A DNA stretch of 64,000 nucleotides from Vreelandella olivaria (GCA_004295565.1 AP019416.1:868001-932000), one strand, 5' to 3'. Shown: positions 31,542-41,428, numbered from the stretch's first letter. The notes: generated by a model from the sequence alone, not told the origin. Numbers and translations are program-made.

Positions 31542-32672
31542 CTAGAAGCGCTCAAGAGATGGCGCAATGAATACGATGGACAGCGCCAGAAGGCCAAGTA
31601 TCCCGAAGGCATAGTGCAGCGTGACAAAGTGGGCGGTAAAGCCAATCAACGGCGGCCCGAGCAGCATGCCGCCATAGCCTGGTCGCCACACTGGCGATAG
31701 CAACGCCGGGCGGTGTGTCGGGATCGTTGGCCGCCCGCGAAAAGGCCAGTGGCATGATGAGTGCGTAGCCGATACCGAGGAAGAAAAAAGCCAAGCAGCG
31801 CTGCCATGAAATTGGCGGGAAGCACGGCAAGCAGTACGCCTAGGGTGGCCGAACACCCGGCGAAGCGTGCAGCGGTCGCCGGGCCTAGCCGGGAAATTAC
31901 GCCGCTACCAATCAAGCGCATGATGACCATTGCCAGCGAGAATACCGCGTAGCCTATCGCTCCCTGGGCTGTGGTCGCCGAGGTGACGGTGACCAGAAAC
32001 AGAGCACTCCAATCGGCAATGGCGCCTTCGCCGAGAGAGGCGCAAAGGGCGATGATGCCGACCCAAAGTAGCACCCCATGGGGTAACGGAAAGCGCTTCG
32101 CACCCGCGCGCGGCCTCGTTTCAGATTGCCAGCCGATGCTCCCGAGCCAGGTCGTGCACAGGTACATCGTGATGCCGATGAGCGAAAAGTGCGTAAGCAG
32201 CGACGGTTCCAGGCTCACTGCCATATAGCCCGCAGCGGCACCCACGCCCGCTCCCAGGCTCCACATGGCATGAAACGAGGACATGACCGGCTTTGCGATA
32301 AAACGCTCCGCCTCGCCGGCCCAGCTGTTCATGGTGACATCCATGGCACCATGGCCGGCACCAAAGAGAAACAGCGCAGCAGCCGTCAACCACAGATTGA
32401 ACGCGCAAGCGATCATCACTAAGGCAAGGGTATAGGCGACCGCAATGGCGAGTGTCGCGCGCGGCGCCAAAAGTATCCGACGCCCTGCCAGCCAGCGGAA
32501 ACGAAATCAGAGCGCCGGAAGCAAGCACGAGCAGCAGTAGGCCAAGCCAGCCGCCATCCAGGTTGTGGTGCTCCGCCACCGTGGGTATGCGCGAAGCCCA
32601 GGTACCGAACAGGCCACCGTTGAGAAAGAACATGGCGGCGACAGCGAGCCAGACGCGTCGAGGACTAGGCAT
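31542..32672 (-). CDS. YbjJ-like MFS transporter (frame-broken)
   Basis: Twelve-helix MFS carrier resembling YbjJ/fucose-permease relatives, ~377 residues. It begins MPSPRRVWLAVAAMFFLNGG, with FGTWASRIPTVAEHHNL characteristic of YbjJ. GAGHGAMDVTMNSWAGEAER and MSSFHAMWSLGAGVGAA are further family blocks. Breaks near 32455, 31785 and 31680 separate it into pieces. The ATG at 32672 overlaps the end of the upstream DeoR gene by 8 bp, with GGAGG nearby, so the two are cotranscribed. Substrate is unknown; a sugar is possible given the DeoR partner. Confidence 0.8.
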
Positions 32673-33410
32673 GCACAACCTCCATGGCCGAGCTACTAAA
32701 TTCCTTCACGTCTACCGCCTCTGCATCAGTGATCAGGCAATCAATCTCCTCGATAGCGAGCGCTCTATGTCGCGCGCGTCGCCCAACCTTCACGTGAGGT
32801 CAGCACCAGGGTGCTCTTCGCCGCCCGGGACATGGCGTGTTTGAGGTACGCCTCCTGCAGGTCGTCAGCGCTGAGTCCAAATTCGGCATCCAGACCGCAG
32901 GCGCCGAGTATGGCGATATCCGCATAGAGGTTGGCAGCGGCAAGTAGCGCAGTATCACCGACATTGACACCACCGCGCACGCCCAACTGCCCTCCCAGCA
33001 TAAAGACCTCAACGCCATTCTTCTGGCAGGCCACCGCGACCCAGGGGGAGGGCGTCATTACCAGCAGCCCCGGTTTCGGCTGTAGTCTCTCGGCGAGCGC
33101 GAGTACCGTGGCGCCGCCATCAAGCAGTAGGGTATCGGCGTGGTTAATCAAGCTAGAAGCCCGGGCGGCAATCGCATCAATGGCCTGTGACGGGGCCTCA
33201 ACCCGATACTGCAGGCGAAGCTGGCGCAGTCGCAACCGCGCCGCCTCGAACCCGTTGCGCTTTGCCCTGTTGCTCAAGCGCAATGATGTCTCGGCGAATG
33301 GTGTCCAGTGATACACCAAACTCCACCGCAAGGTCTTGTGCGATTAGCTGTTCGCCACTGGCAAGCTTGGCCAATAGCTGCTGCTGCCGGGTCTCTGGAA
33401 CGTTAAGCAT
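32665..33410 (-). CDS. DeoR/GlpR-family transcriptional repressor (frame-broken)
   Basis: Sugar-phosphate-responsive repressor of ~248 residues. The N-terminal HTH reads QLIAQDLAVEFGVSLDTIRR followed by the diagnostic RVRGGAV. The sensor domain includes INHADTLLLDGGATVLALAE and ADIAILGACGLDAEFGLSA. Breaks near 33265 and 32785 divide it; after the second the tail reads HRALAIEEIDCLITDAEAVD and ends at 32665. It overlaps the YbjJ-like gene. The promoter region holds two matching palindromes that are likely its operator. Confidence 0.85.
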
Positions 33411-33432
33411 AAAGCCTCCTGTGCGTTGTTTT

Positions 33433-33474
33433 GCATTTTAATGCAATTTTATGCGTTTTTTAGCATTTTTATGC
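33433..33474. promoter_or_regulatory. Paired GCATTTTWATGC palindromes, candidate DeoR operator
   Basis: Two 12-bp palindromic sites, GCATTTTAATGC (33433-33444) and GCATTTTTATGC (33463-33474), are centred exactly 30 bp apart, about three helical turns. A third half-site, ATGCAATTTTATGC, overlaps the first. They lie 23-64 bp upstream of the DeoR start. Autoregulation is inferred from position. Confidence 0.6.
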
Positions 33475-33761
33475 AGGAGGCGCTAGCGGCTTGAATAACA
33501 ATATTTATAGCGAGAAGGGTATTTAACTGTCCGCAAGCGACCACTGGTTTTTATTCGGTCAATGACGGCGGAAGGGGGGCGTGCAGTAAGCCAGGCAATC
33601 TTTGGAGGCGGCGATAATTGAGGAGCTGGAATAGCAAAAAAGTGTCTTGGCAGCTCACCAGGTTACACGGTGAAGGCGTTCATAAGTCTCTTTGCAGCTA
33701 CCTTATATGCCGTAATCGTGTTTTGGCGTAGTGATGCCATCTGGCATTAAAACAATCTTTG
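33475..33761. other. Intergenic stretch between DeoR promoter and MFS gene end
   Basis: About 287 bp with no gene or RNA that I can support. It contains a TATA-rich patch around 33495-33515, and the rest is featureless. Confidence 0.35.
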
Positions 33762-34985
33762 TCACATGTTCCGTACATCCTGGGAGGGCAGTAACAACAA
33801 GATCCCGAGACAGACGATGGCGGTCACCTGGAAAACCCCTGTCATTTTCCAAAGTTCTGCACCCGCCCCAGCGAGGGTGGGCGATATCAGTTGGCCAGCG
33901 GAAATAAGAAAGAAAGTTAATCCAAAACCTGTTGAGGGGGCTTCCGGAAAACAGTAGACACTCCAGATACCATAAAGCGCGGTGATGAGTATGAAGGTAG
34001 CGCCAAACACCACTGCCGACATGGTGAGCATCAGCATGCCGTCACTCGCAATGGTAAGTGATGCTATTGAGGTGGCAATAGCCAGCGTTGCCCACTTCAA
34101 TACCTTGGCCAGCCCAAAGCGAGTGACCAGTTCCCCGGCCAATCCACCTGCCACACCGGCAATACCAACGATCATCCAGAAGATCACGCTGCCTGACGCT
34201 GACAGGCTATTTTCTCCTGCGATCAATTCAACAGAAAACGTCCAGTAAACGGACGTCACTAGGCCGAATAACAGCGCGCCCAGTAGTAAGCGACGCACCA
34301 TTCGATCTTTCAACTTACGCTTCAGGAGCACCCACATGGGCTCCTGGTCAGTGCGTAATACATCGGCGTGTTCTTGGGGGGATGTACGTTGAGCACCTTC
34401 GTGCGCAGCGCCCGGCATGATGAATAGATTCCATACTGTGGCAATCAGCGCGATAAACGCAAAACAGAGCCAAGCCAGTTGCCAACGTGGGCCTGCCATG
34501 AGTGCCAGGGGGCCAGACACCATCACCCCGAAGCTGGTGCCTGAATTAATGATGGCATAGTAGCGACTCTGTTTTTCAGCGCGGCACAGCTGCTTGATGG
34601 CATCGGAAAGTGGCGGATAAGCCAAGCCGGGACTACAACCGGCCAGCGTCACCCCCAGTGCTAACCACATTGGGTTGCCTGCCAGGGCGACCAGCAGCAT
34701 GCCCAGCGTCGCGGTCATTCCCCCCAATATAATCGGCAGGCGTGGACTGAAACGCCGCACCAGCAGCGGACTGACAAGTGTTGCCAGTAGGTACCCCAAA
34801 TAGGAGGCACTACCGATCGCGCCCACTGTTGCTTGGTCTAAATTAAAATCGTCTCTAATAGCAGGTACAAACAAGCCATAGGTATAGCGTGACAGGCCGT
34901 AGGTAGACGCCACTATCAAGAGGCCCGCGCCGACAATATTAAAGGGGGAGTTGCGCCTCATTAGGCTGGATAGGGGGCTATTCAT
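33762..34985 (-). CDS. YbfB/YjiJ-like MFS transporter (intact)
   Basis: Twelve-helix MFS carrier of 407 residues with no frame break. FNIVGAGLLIVASTYGLSRY and TYGLFVPAIRDDFNLDQATV open the family pattern; VTLAGCSPGLAYPPLSDAIK and YYAIINSGTSFGVMVSGPLA are characteristic of this group. A hydrophilic loop lies near residues 195-235. The ATG at 34985 overlaps the stop of the upstream TetR gene by 8 bp. Regulation by that TetR and substrate export are inferred. A second transporter of the same group pairs with TetR at 53661. Confidence 0.85.
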   Translation of the reverse strand: MNSPLSSLMRRNSPFNIVGAGLLIVASTYGLSRYTYGLFVPAIRDDFNLDQATVGAIGSASYLGYLLATLVSPLLVRRFSPRLPIILGGMTATLGMLLVALAGNPMWLALGVTLAGCSPGLAYPPLSDAIKQLCRAEKQSRYYAIINSGTSFGVMVSGPLALMAGPRWQLAWLCFAFIALIATVWNLFIMPGAAHEGAQRTSPQEHADVLRTDQEPMWVLLKRKLKDRMVRRLLLGALLFGLVTSVYWTFSVELIAGENSLSASGSVIFWMIVGIAGVAGGLAGELVTRFGLAKVLKWATLAIATSIASLTIASDGMLMLTMSAVVFGATFILITALYGIWSVYCFPEAPSTGFGLTFFLISAGQLISPTLAGAGAELWKMTGVFQVTAIVCLGILLLLPSQDVRNM

Positions 34986-35583
34986 GGGCACGATACAGCG
35001 TCAGCATTTTGATGGAGGCTTTCAACGCCACCTCAATAGGCCAATCCTGCATCAAACTCTGCGCTTGCATGATGGCACCATCGAAAAGTGAGTAGGTAAC
35101 GTCAACTAATTCATCGAAGTCACCCGGCTCCATCGTTGACCGACATTCATGCAGTACATTATTGGCGACGAGTTGTCTTACACGGTTTTTATGGTCACGG
35201 ACAAACGCCCTGACCGGGCTCTCCTCATTGCTGAACTCCCCGGCCATATTGATAAAGCCGCAACCACGATAGCCTTCTGCGCGAATCTGGTCGTACCACA
35301 TGCTATACATAGCGGCGATACGCTTATCGGTGGATGGTGGTTGGGCAATGCATTCTTTGAACTGCTGTATCCAGCTCTCTTCGCGCTGCCTTAGCCAAAC
35401 AATAGCGAGATCCTCTTTACTTGGAAAATGGCTATAGAAACTGGCCTTGGCGACACCGGACTCGCTAATAATTTGATTAATGCCCGTCAAACAATAGCCT
35501 TGACGGAAAAACAATCGGTTGGCGGTTTCAATAATACGTTCGCGAGGCCGTGAGGCGTGCGGCGAATCAATCGACATCATCAC
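34978..35583 (-). CDS. TetR-family repressor
   Basis: Intact regulator of 201 residues. The HTH is in ETANRLFFRQGYCLTGINQI and SESGVAKASFYSHFPSKEDL, a textbook TetR sequence. The C-terminal ligand domain has EGYRGCGFINMAGEF, typical of the YxxCGF-type subgroup that often senses electrophiles or drugs. Several ATG codons (35583, 35580, 35577) are possible starts. Its end overlaps the MFS gene. A palindrome with arms ACAGAC/GTCTGT lies 10 bp upstream. Confidence 0.87.
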   Translation of the reverse strand: MMMSIDSPHASRPRERIIETANRLFFRQGYCLTGINQIISESGVAKASFYSHFPSKEDLAIVWLRQREESWIQQFKECIAQPPSTDKRIAAMYSMWYDQIRAEGYRGCGFINMAGEFSNEESPVRAFVRDHKNRVRQLVANNVLHECRSTMEPGDFDELVDVTYSLFDGAIMQAQSLMQDWPIEVALKASIKMLTLYRAHE

Positions 35584-35592
35584 ATGCTCCGT

Positions 35593-35606
35593 ACAGACAG
35601 GTCTGT
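35593..35606. promoter_or_regulatory. TetR operator candidate
   Basis: ACAGAC-AG-GTCTGT, a 14-bp palindrome with 6-bp arms, extends into a flanking CTAGTAG. It sits immediately before the tetR start, in the region that must hold its promoter. The form resembles known TetR operators of the AGAC/GTCT type. Confidence 0.6.
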
Positions 35607-35643
35607 CTAGTAGTCTGGAGGCTACTTATCTGTGAGTCAACCG

Positions 35644-36585
35644 CTAGCGGTGTTCCGGCGTGCTGCGATAGGCGCTTGGGGTGATGCCGACTTTGTGGCG
35701 GAATGCCTGCGAGAAGTGGCTAGGGCTCGAATAGCCCACCTCCATGCCGATGTCGATGATACTGCGGTCGGTGTGCAACAGCAGTTGGCGGGCTCGCTCC
35801 ATGCGTAGTCGGATGAAGTATTGCGACGGCGATAGCCCCGTCGCCTGCTTAAACAGCCGACTGAAATGGTATTCGCTCAACTGCGCCACATCAGCCAACG
35901 CCCCCAGCGAGAAGGTTTCGGCCAGATGTTGATTCATAACGTCAATGACACGGCGTAGTTTGTAGGCTTGCAGCGCATTGCTGTGCCTGCGAACGACCTG
36001 TGGATCGTGGTAAGTACGGACAAGATGCACCGCCAGCGCCTGGGCAAGGCTGCTGACGAAAAGTGAGCTGGGATCGCGCCTTTCGACCAGTTCCAGCCGC
36101 ATCTGTTCGAGCAACACCCGCACCAGATCATCTCGCCCGCCGGAGATGTCGAGAAAGCTGACCGGGGCATCCTGGCTGCCCAGCAAGTGGCGGGATGCTT
36201 GATCGATCAGGGAGTGAGCGAGATACAGATGCATTACTTCGAAGGTGTCGCCTCCTCTGGCCTGCCAGCGCATCTCATACGGCAACGAAGTGCTGGTCAA
36301 GTAGAAGTCCCCCTCCTGCACTTGCGCCACTTCCCACTCACCGCCCAGAGAGCGCTCCTCGACGAGCGCCGACCCGGACAGCACCATCACAAGCAGCGGT
36401 TCGGCCACGGCTGGAACCAGCACCGGTTCCGTGATGCTGTGATGGGTGAATAGTTGGAGCACAACGTCCTGTAGCTCAGCGCGCGGCGACAGTGCCAAGT
36501 GCTCGCTCGGTATACATTCCAACATAGCCTCGGCTGGGACTCGCAGGGCCTCCACAGGTGAAACGATAGGATCGCGCTTAGTCAC
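35644..36585 (-). CDS. AraC-family transcriptional regulator (intact)
   Basis: Regulator of 313 residues with an N-terminal cupin-like ligand domain (VPAVAEPLLVMVLSGSALVE, EGDFYLTSTSLPYEMRW) and a C-terminal double HTH. The HTH blocks are SLGALADVAQLSEYHFSRLF and IGMEVGYSSPSHFSQAFRHK, followed by VGITPSAYR. It is divergent from the SDR gene at 36780, its most likely target. The effector is unknown. The gene is intact, in a 3-kb block with no frame errors. Confidence 0.88.
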   Translation of the reverse strand: MTKRDPIVSPVEALRVPAEAMLECIPSEHLALSPRAELQDVVLQLFTHHSITEPVLVPAVAEPLLVMVLSGSALVEERSLGGEWEVAQVQEGDFYLTSTSLPYEMRWQARGGDTFEVMHLYLAHSLIDQASRHLLGSQDAPVSFLDISGGRDDLVRVLLEQMRLELVERRDPSSLFVSSLAQALAVHLVRTYHDPQVVRRHSNALQAYKLRRVIDVMNQHLAETFSLGALADVAQLSEYHFSRLFKQATGLSPSQYFIRLRMERARQLLLHTDRSIIDIGMEVGYSSPSHFSQAFRHKVGITPSAYRSTPEHR

Positions 36586-36779
36586 GAAGATCTATCCATC
36601 AGCGATGCTCTCGAGTAATGGGCGACAACCGATAGCTTAGCGCAAAACTGCGATAGCCAGCGCAAGCCTCCTAAAGCCTCTTCCGCCTGCCTGCGCGATA
36701 GTTACTCCGTCGTCAACGAAAGCACCCGATAGGTGCTGGTCGGCGAATACCTCGCTTGGCCCCGACTCTGGAGAAAACC

Positions 36780-37543
36780 ATGATGAACAGCATAAACAGT
36801 GTCCCACAGGAAGTTGAAGGCAAGGTCGCGCTGGTAACGGCGCTGCCAGCGGCATCGGTAAAGCTATTGCACTGCTGCTGCATGCACGTGGCGCGAAGGT
36901 CATCGCAGAGGATATCAACCCCGCCGTCGAAGAGCTGGCCCGGCCGGGGCTAGTGCCTTTAGTGGCCGACATCACCCAAGACGGCGCCGCTGAGTCTGCG
37001 GTGGCGCTGGCGGTGGAAACGTTCGGCCGGCTCGACATCCTGGTGAACAACGCAGGCATCATCATCAACAAGCGGGTGTTAGACATGACACGTGAGGAGT
37101 GGGAGCGTGTTCAGGCCGTGAACGCGACGGCGGCGTTTCTGCATTGTCGCGAAGCCGTGAAGGCGATGATGCCGAACAAATCGGGCGCGATCGTCAACAT
37201 CGCCTCTTATGCTTCTTACTTTGCTTTCCCAACCATTGCGGCATACACCGCATCGAAGGGCGCGCTGGCCCAGCTGACCCGCACGCTGGCGCTTGAAGTC
37301 ATCGAGCACGGTATTCGCGTCAACGCCATCGGGGTAGGCGATGTGGTCACCAATATCCTTAACGAGGTTATGGAAGATGGCCCAGGCTTCCTGGCCCAAC
37401 ACGGTGAGGGCGCGCCCATTGGCCGCGCGGCACAACCGGAAGAGATCGCCGAAGTGGCCGCCTTTTTAGCATCAGAGCGCGCGAGCTTCATGGTGGGTTC
37501 TGTCGTTATGGCCGATGGAGGTATGACCGTCGCTGCAGGCTGA
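36780..37543 (+). CDS. Short-chain dehydrogenase/reductase (one frame break)
   Basis: Classical SDR of ~255 residues. The cofactor motif is revealed after a C loss near 36838 as VTGAASGIGKAIALLLHARG. Then follow LDILVNNAGIII (NNAG), the catalytic Ser in IVNIASYASYFAF, YTASKGALAQLTRTLALE (Tyr-xxx-Lys), and the C-terminal FMVGSVVMADGGMTVAAG. GGAG lies before the ATG pair at 36780/36783. The Asp in IAEDINP suggests NAD(H) preference. Likely controlled by the divergent AraC gene. Substrate is unknown. Confidence 0.87.
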
Positions 37544-37645
37544 GCGGAGACGTTGCGATGCAGGCAGTATTATTAACCTTTACAGCAACATGCTGGCGCT
37601 GAGTGCCCACGGTTACGAGCGCATGGTGGTATCGCTTGAGCAAGT

Positions 37646-38436
37646 TCAGGCACTAAATACCTCAATAACCCGGTCACGGAACCAGCGCTGTGCAGGGTGA
37701 GTATCGTTGCGGCGATGCCAGGATAGCGTGAAAGGAACCGGGTCGAGTTCGAGAGGCGGGCTTCCCACGTAGAGACGTTCCGCTTGACCGGAAGCTTCCA
37801 CCACCCCTTCAAGTATCGTCGCGATCATATCCGACGAGGCGACAAGGGCAGGAGCGGCGTAGAGCTGCGGAAGGGTTAACGCAAGTTGCCGCTTCAGCCC
37901 CTGCTTTGCCAAGGCTGCATCCACGACGCCGAAACGCTCATTCTCGGGAGAGACGAGAAGATGCGTCAAAGACAGGAATGTTTCGAGATCCAGACCCTGA
38001 CGAATGGCCGGATGGTCTTTTCGCAGGATGCAGACAAAGCGCTCTTCAAACAGAGGAACGCTCAGAATGCGGCCGGTCGGTGTGGGCGGGACGCCGATGG
38101 TCATTGCCACTTCCCCAGCATCAAGCATCGAGATGGCATCATCCCGACTGGTGAAATTCCGTACAGCCAGGGTTATGCCCGGCGCTGTCTCACGCAGCTT
38201 CGCCACCAGCCGCGGCAAAATCCTGAACGCCGGGTGGTCGGACAGCCCGATAGAAAGAGCGGCAGTGGAAGAAGAGGGGTCGAACGCTTGAGTGAAATCC
38301 AGCGTGCGCTGGATTTCTTCCAGTGCATGCCCGATCGGCTCAGCCAATTCGAGTGCCCGTGGGGTCGGCTGTAGTCCATTGGGGCTGCGTACGAACAACT
38401 CATCGCGAAGCAGAACACGCAGCCTTGATAAGGCTA
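37646..38436 (-). pseudogene. LysR-type regulator lacking its N-terminal HTH
   Basis: The effector-binding domain is complete: RDELFVRSPNGLQPTPRALE, STAALSIGLSDHPAFRILPR, VAMTIGVPPTPTGRILSVPL and the end at 37646. Homology starts only at ALSRLRVLLRDELF, which is the last part of the winged HTH. The first ~35-40 residues, including the recognition helix, are replaced by sequence that on the opposite strand encodes an alcohol-dehydrogenase tail. The junction falls in a 15-bp palindrome (38422-38436). Without the HTH it cannot bind DNA normally, so this is a rearrangement relic rather than a frame error. Confidence 0.72.
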
Positions 38437-38558
38437 TCGACCAATACGGCATGCAGGTTCTTGTGGATCGAACAGTGCCGTTTACAGAATTCATTCAAGC
38501 ATTCCAACATCAGGCCTCGGGGCACGCACAGGGCAAAATCATCATCACATTCGATTAA
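38421..38558 (+). pseudogene. C-terminal fragment of a zinc-type alcohol dehydrogenase/quinone oxidoreductase
   Basis: 45 residues matching the last part of MDR-family dehydrogenases: SLDKAIDQYGMQVLVDRTVP, then FTEFIQAFQHQASGHAQGK and the terminal IIITFD. The GxGKIVIT-type ending and the VDRxxPF pattern are diagnostic. Everything before SLDK is missing, cut at the palindrome shared with the headless LysR. Confidence 0.75.
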
Positions 38559-38609
38559 GCTTGACCGCAGCCGCCAGCCATAGCTTCGAGCTTGATAAGG
38601 AGCCTTGTT

Positions 38610-38728
38610 ATGCAGGTAATTAACGAAACAACCAGACGCGATCTGTTGAAGCTGGCAGTTCTGCTGGGGTTGCCGCGGGATTACCACAGACGGGCAAAAG
38701 CATAGGAGGGGCAGGAGGGAGATCTTGA
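38610..38728 (+). pseudogene. Orphan twin-arginine leader peptide
   Basis: A short frame with a good ribosome-binding site (AAGGAG nine bases upstream) starts MQVINETTRRDLLKLAVLLG, a Tat-type leader. Read through one frame change it continues VAAGLPQTGKSIGGAGGRS and stops at 38728. Without the change it stops at 38705. No exported enzyme follows. It is probably the truncated start of a Tat-exported dehydrogenase. Confidence 0.5.
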
Positions 38729-38749
38729 ATACCTCCGAGATTGCGGTAT

Positions 38750-39535
38750 TTACCGGTTCAGTCCTGTTAAGTCCTCGCTGAGAGCCCGCAGTGTGTATCG
38801 CGCCGATGCATCATATACCTGCGATATCGCGCGTGACTCGCGCTGACCGTCGAAATATCGGCCAGTTATCGTCGCGCGATCCCGACCGGTTGTAAGGGCG
38901 ATCACTGCGGCCGCCCCCGTACCAACTGATGTGCTCGGTGTGATGCTGGCCTGCCGTACCATAGTCGTATCCATGTGAGTGCCGGGGTGAAGCGAATTGG
39001 CGATAATCTCTCTTGCATCCAGACTCTCTGCCAGGTCGATCATGTACATGATCTGTGCGACCTTGCTTTGCCCGTAGGCGCGATAACCCTGGTAATCGTG
39101 CTTGAGCATCACATCGTCGAAGTCGATGGCGCTCTGGCCTGCTGAAGCGACGGTCACAATGCGCGAAGGATTCTCGCCACCGCCCGCTTTGAGCAAGGGC
39201 AACAAGCGTTCCGTCAGTAAAAAAGGTCGCGAGGTAGTTGACCGCGAAATGTCGTTCGTAGCCATCCGTGCTTTCTCGACGTGGCCCGTCGGGCTTTGAG
39301 ATTCCGGCATTATTAACGAGAGCATCAAGATGGGAGCATTCCGCATGAATCGCATCAGCGAGTCTATGCACGTCGCCAAGAGAGGCGAAGTCCGCCTCGA
39401 AGAACCGGGCGGTTCCTCCGGCCTGTTCGACGGCATGGACAACGGCCGCTCCGCGTCGCTTATCACGTCCGTGCACATGGATGGCCCCCTTACCTCGAGG
39501 GCGCTTGCGGTATTGCCCGTGTTGCTTCCACTCAA
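38750..39535 (-). CDS. Short-chain dehydrogenase, N-terminus truncated (frame-broken)
   Basis: SDR related to the retinol/protochlorophyllide-reductase-like group. After repair of a G run near 39485 it reads GAIHVHGRDKRRGAAVVHAV, LDALVNNAGISKPDGPR, SRIVTVASAGQSAIDF, YRAYGQSKVAQIMYMIDLAE and ANSLHPGTHMDT. Another break lies near 39225. The front is odd: the gene seems to start TTG (39535) with SGSNTGN, lacking the first beta strand, and the glycine motif is degenerate (expected TGxxxGIG). The start overlaps the aldo/keto reductase stop. It may be inactive. Confidence 0.65.
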   Translation of the reverse strand: MSGSNTGNTASALEVRGPSMCTDVISDAERPLSMPSNRPEEPPGSSRRTSPLLATCIDSLMRFMRNAPILMLSLIMPESQSPTGHVEKARMATNDISRSTTSRPFLLTERLLPLLKAGGGENPSRIVTVASAGQSAIDFDDVMLKHDYQGYRAYGQSKVAQIMYMIDLAESLDAREIIANSLHPGTHMDTTMVRQASITPSTSVGTGAAAVIALTTGRDRATITGRYFDGQRESRAISQVYDASARYTLRALSEDLTGLNR

Positions 39536-40402
39536 GCTTCGCTGGCAATGCGATTGAGTTTTTGACCGATTCTTCCGGTAAAACCAACTGTGCGGCAGCC
39601 AAATTTTCCTGTAGATGTACCATGGATGATGTTCCAGGGATTAACAGGATGTTTGGGGATCGCTGTAACAGCCAGGCAAGAGCAACCTGCAGCGGCGATG
39701 CCTGTAACGTTTCTGCCTCTTGTTGCAGAATTGTAGACTGCAGCGGTGTAAAGCCCCTAAGGGGAAGAAAGGGACATAGGCAATTCCATCCTGTGCAAGC
39801 TGCTCGATGAGGGCATCGTCATGTCTGTGGGCAAGGTTATAATGGTTCTGCACACAGACAATAGGCGCAATGGCGCGAGCCTCTTCGATTTGCTTTTCGG
39901 TGACATTGCTGACACCCAAATGGCGAATGAGCCCTTCTTGCTGTAGTTCTGCAAGTACTGAAAAGGATTCCGAGATGGAACCTTCAGCCGGGCCGTGCAC
40001 AGAAAACATTGCCCGCAAGTTCACCACCTCTATCTGCTCCAAGCCTAGATTAATCAGATTGTCGTGGACTGCCTGGGTAAGCTCAGCCTTAGAGAAAGCC
40101 GGAATCCAGTCACCTTTTTCGTTACGCCGGGCGCCGATTTTTGTGACAAGCGTTAACTCCTTGGGATAGGGATGCAAGGCCTCCCGAATGATGCGGTTGG
40201 TGATGTGGGGGCCATAGAAGTCGGACGTATCAATATGATCCACACCGTATTCCACGGCTGCTCTAAGTAGGGCAATGGCGCTCTCTTTGTCCTTCGGTGG
40301 GCCAAATACGCCGGGGCCGGCCAGTTGCATTGCGCCATATCCCATGCGCTTGATCTGCCGATCACCTAATTTAAAGGTGCCTACCTGTTCGATGTCGTTC
40401 AT
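39532..40402 (-). CDS. Aldo/keto reductase (frame-broken)
   Basis: NADPH-dependent TIM-barrel oxidoreductase of ~291 residues, similar to oxidoreductases of the YdbC/Tas type. MGYGAMQLAGPGVFGPPKDK begins the barrel; catalytic residues appear in VDHIDTSDFYGPHITNR (Asp, Tyr) and LTLVTKIGARR (Lys); ISESFSVLAELQQEGLIRHL and GVSNVTEKQIEEA follow. Two losses near 39765 and 39560 hide the C-terminal third, which reads LLIPGTSSMVHLQENLAAAQ, and a natural stop at 39532. Its start overlaps the previous AKR stop by 4 bp (ATGA). Confidence 0.83.
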
Positions 40403-41428
40403 GCAAGTTCTCCTGTTTTGGTTTTCCGCCGCAGGGATGTTTGGGCGATCGCCGGCGGGACATAGGCCGCTCCCTCCAGCGGCGCCACATCAACGCCCGG
40501 CGGGACGATCTCATCGATCCGGTCGAGGATTTCATCGCTCAAATGCACCTCCGCGCCGGCGAGCAGGTCGTCGAGTTGCTTGGGCGTGCGGGGGCCGATA
40601 ATGGCCGATGTAATCGCCGGATGCGTCACGACGAAAGCCATTGCCATGTGGGTCAACGACAGGCCTGCATTTTCGGCCAGCGGGATGAGCTGCTCGACAG
40701 CGTCGAGGCTGGCTTCGTCGGACATCGCCTTGGGAAAATATTTCACCCGCAGCGAGTCCGGTTGCTCTCCGCGCTTGCGGTACTTGCCGGTGAGCATGCC
40801 CTTGGCGAGTGGGCTCCACGCCATCGCTCCCATGCCATAACGCTGGCAGGTGGGCAGCACCTCCCGCTCAATCGAACGGTTGAGAATAGAGTAGGGGTTG
40901 TTCTGTGCGGAAACGGGCCAGCCCGCGTCGCTCGGCGACCCATTGCGCCTCCACGATGGCGGAAGCAGGAACGGTCGACGCGCCGATGGCGCGCACCTTG
41001 CCCTCGCGCATCAGGTCGGTGAGAACCGACAGGGTTTCCTCGATATCGGTATCCGGCGCCAGCCGATGAATCTGATAAAGGTCGATATGGTCGGTCTGCA
41101 GGCGGCGCAGCGAGTCTTCGACCGCGCGGGTCAGCCAACGCCGCGACCCACCCCGGCGGTTAGGGTCGTCCCCCATCGGGAGCGAAGCCTTGGTGGCAAG
41201 GACGACATCGTCTCGCCGCCCCTTCAGTGCCTTGCCAACGATCTCTTCAGATTCGCCCTGACTGTAGGCATCGGCGGTATCAATGAAGTTGATGCCGAAA
41301 TCCAGTGCCTTGTGGATCATGCCGACGCATTCCTCGTGATCAGCATTGGCGATTTTCCCGAACATCATCGTGCCCAGGCAGTAGGGGCTGACCTGGATGC
41401 CGGTACGGCCAAGTTGACGATATTGCAT
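40399..41428 (-). CDS. Aldo/keto reductase, second copy (one frame break)
   Basis: AKR of ~343 residues. MQYRQLGRTGIQVSPYCLGT opens the family; GINFIDTADAYSQGESEEIV carries Asp and Tyr, DDVVLATKASLP the Lys, and DHIDLYQIHRLAPDTDIEET the His. The frame breaks near 40890 and resumes with SIEREVLPTCQRYGMGAMAW and SPLAKGMLTGKYRKR. The ATG at 41428 is chosen because GAGAGC lies upstream and the family begins there. It heads an AKR-AKR-SDR operon divergent from the AraC gene at 41596. Confidence 0.86.

Noticed and set aside
37555-37645. Possible extra coding segment after the SDR (INLYSNMLALSAHGYERMVV)
   Set aside because: Looks protein-like but too short, without start, stop or recognisable family; it may be another relic in this damaged area.
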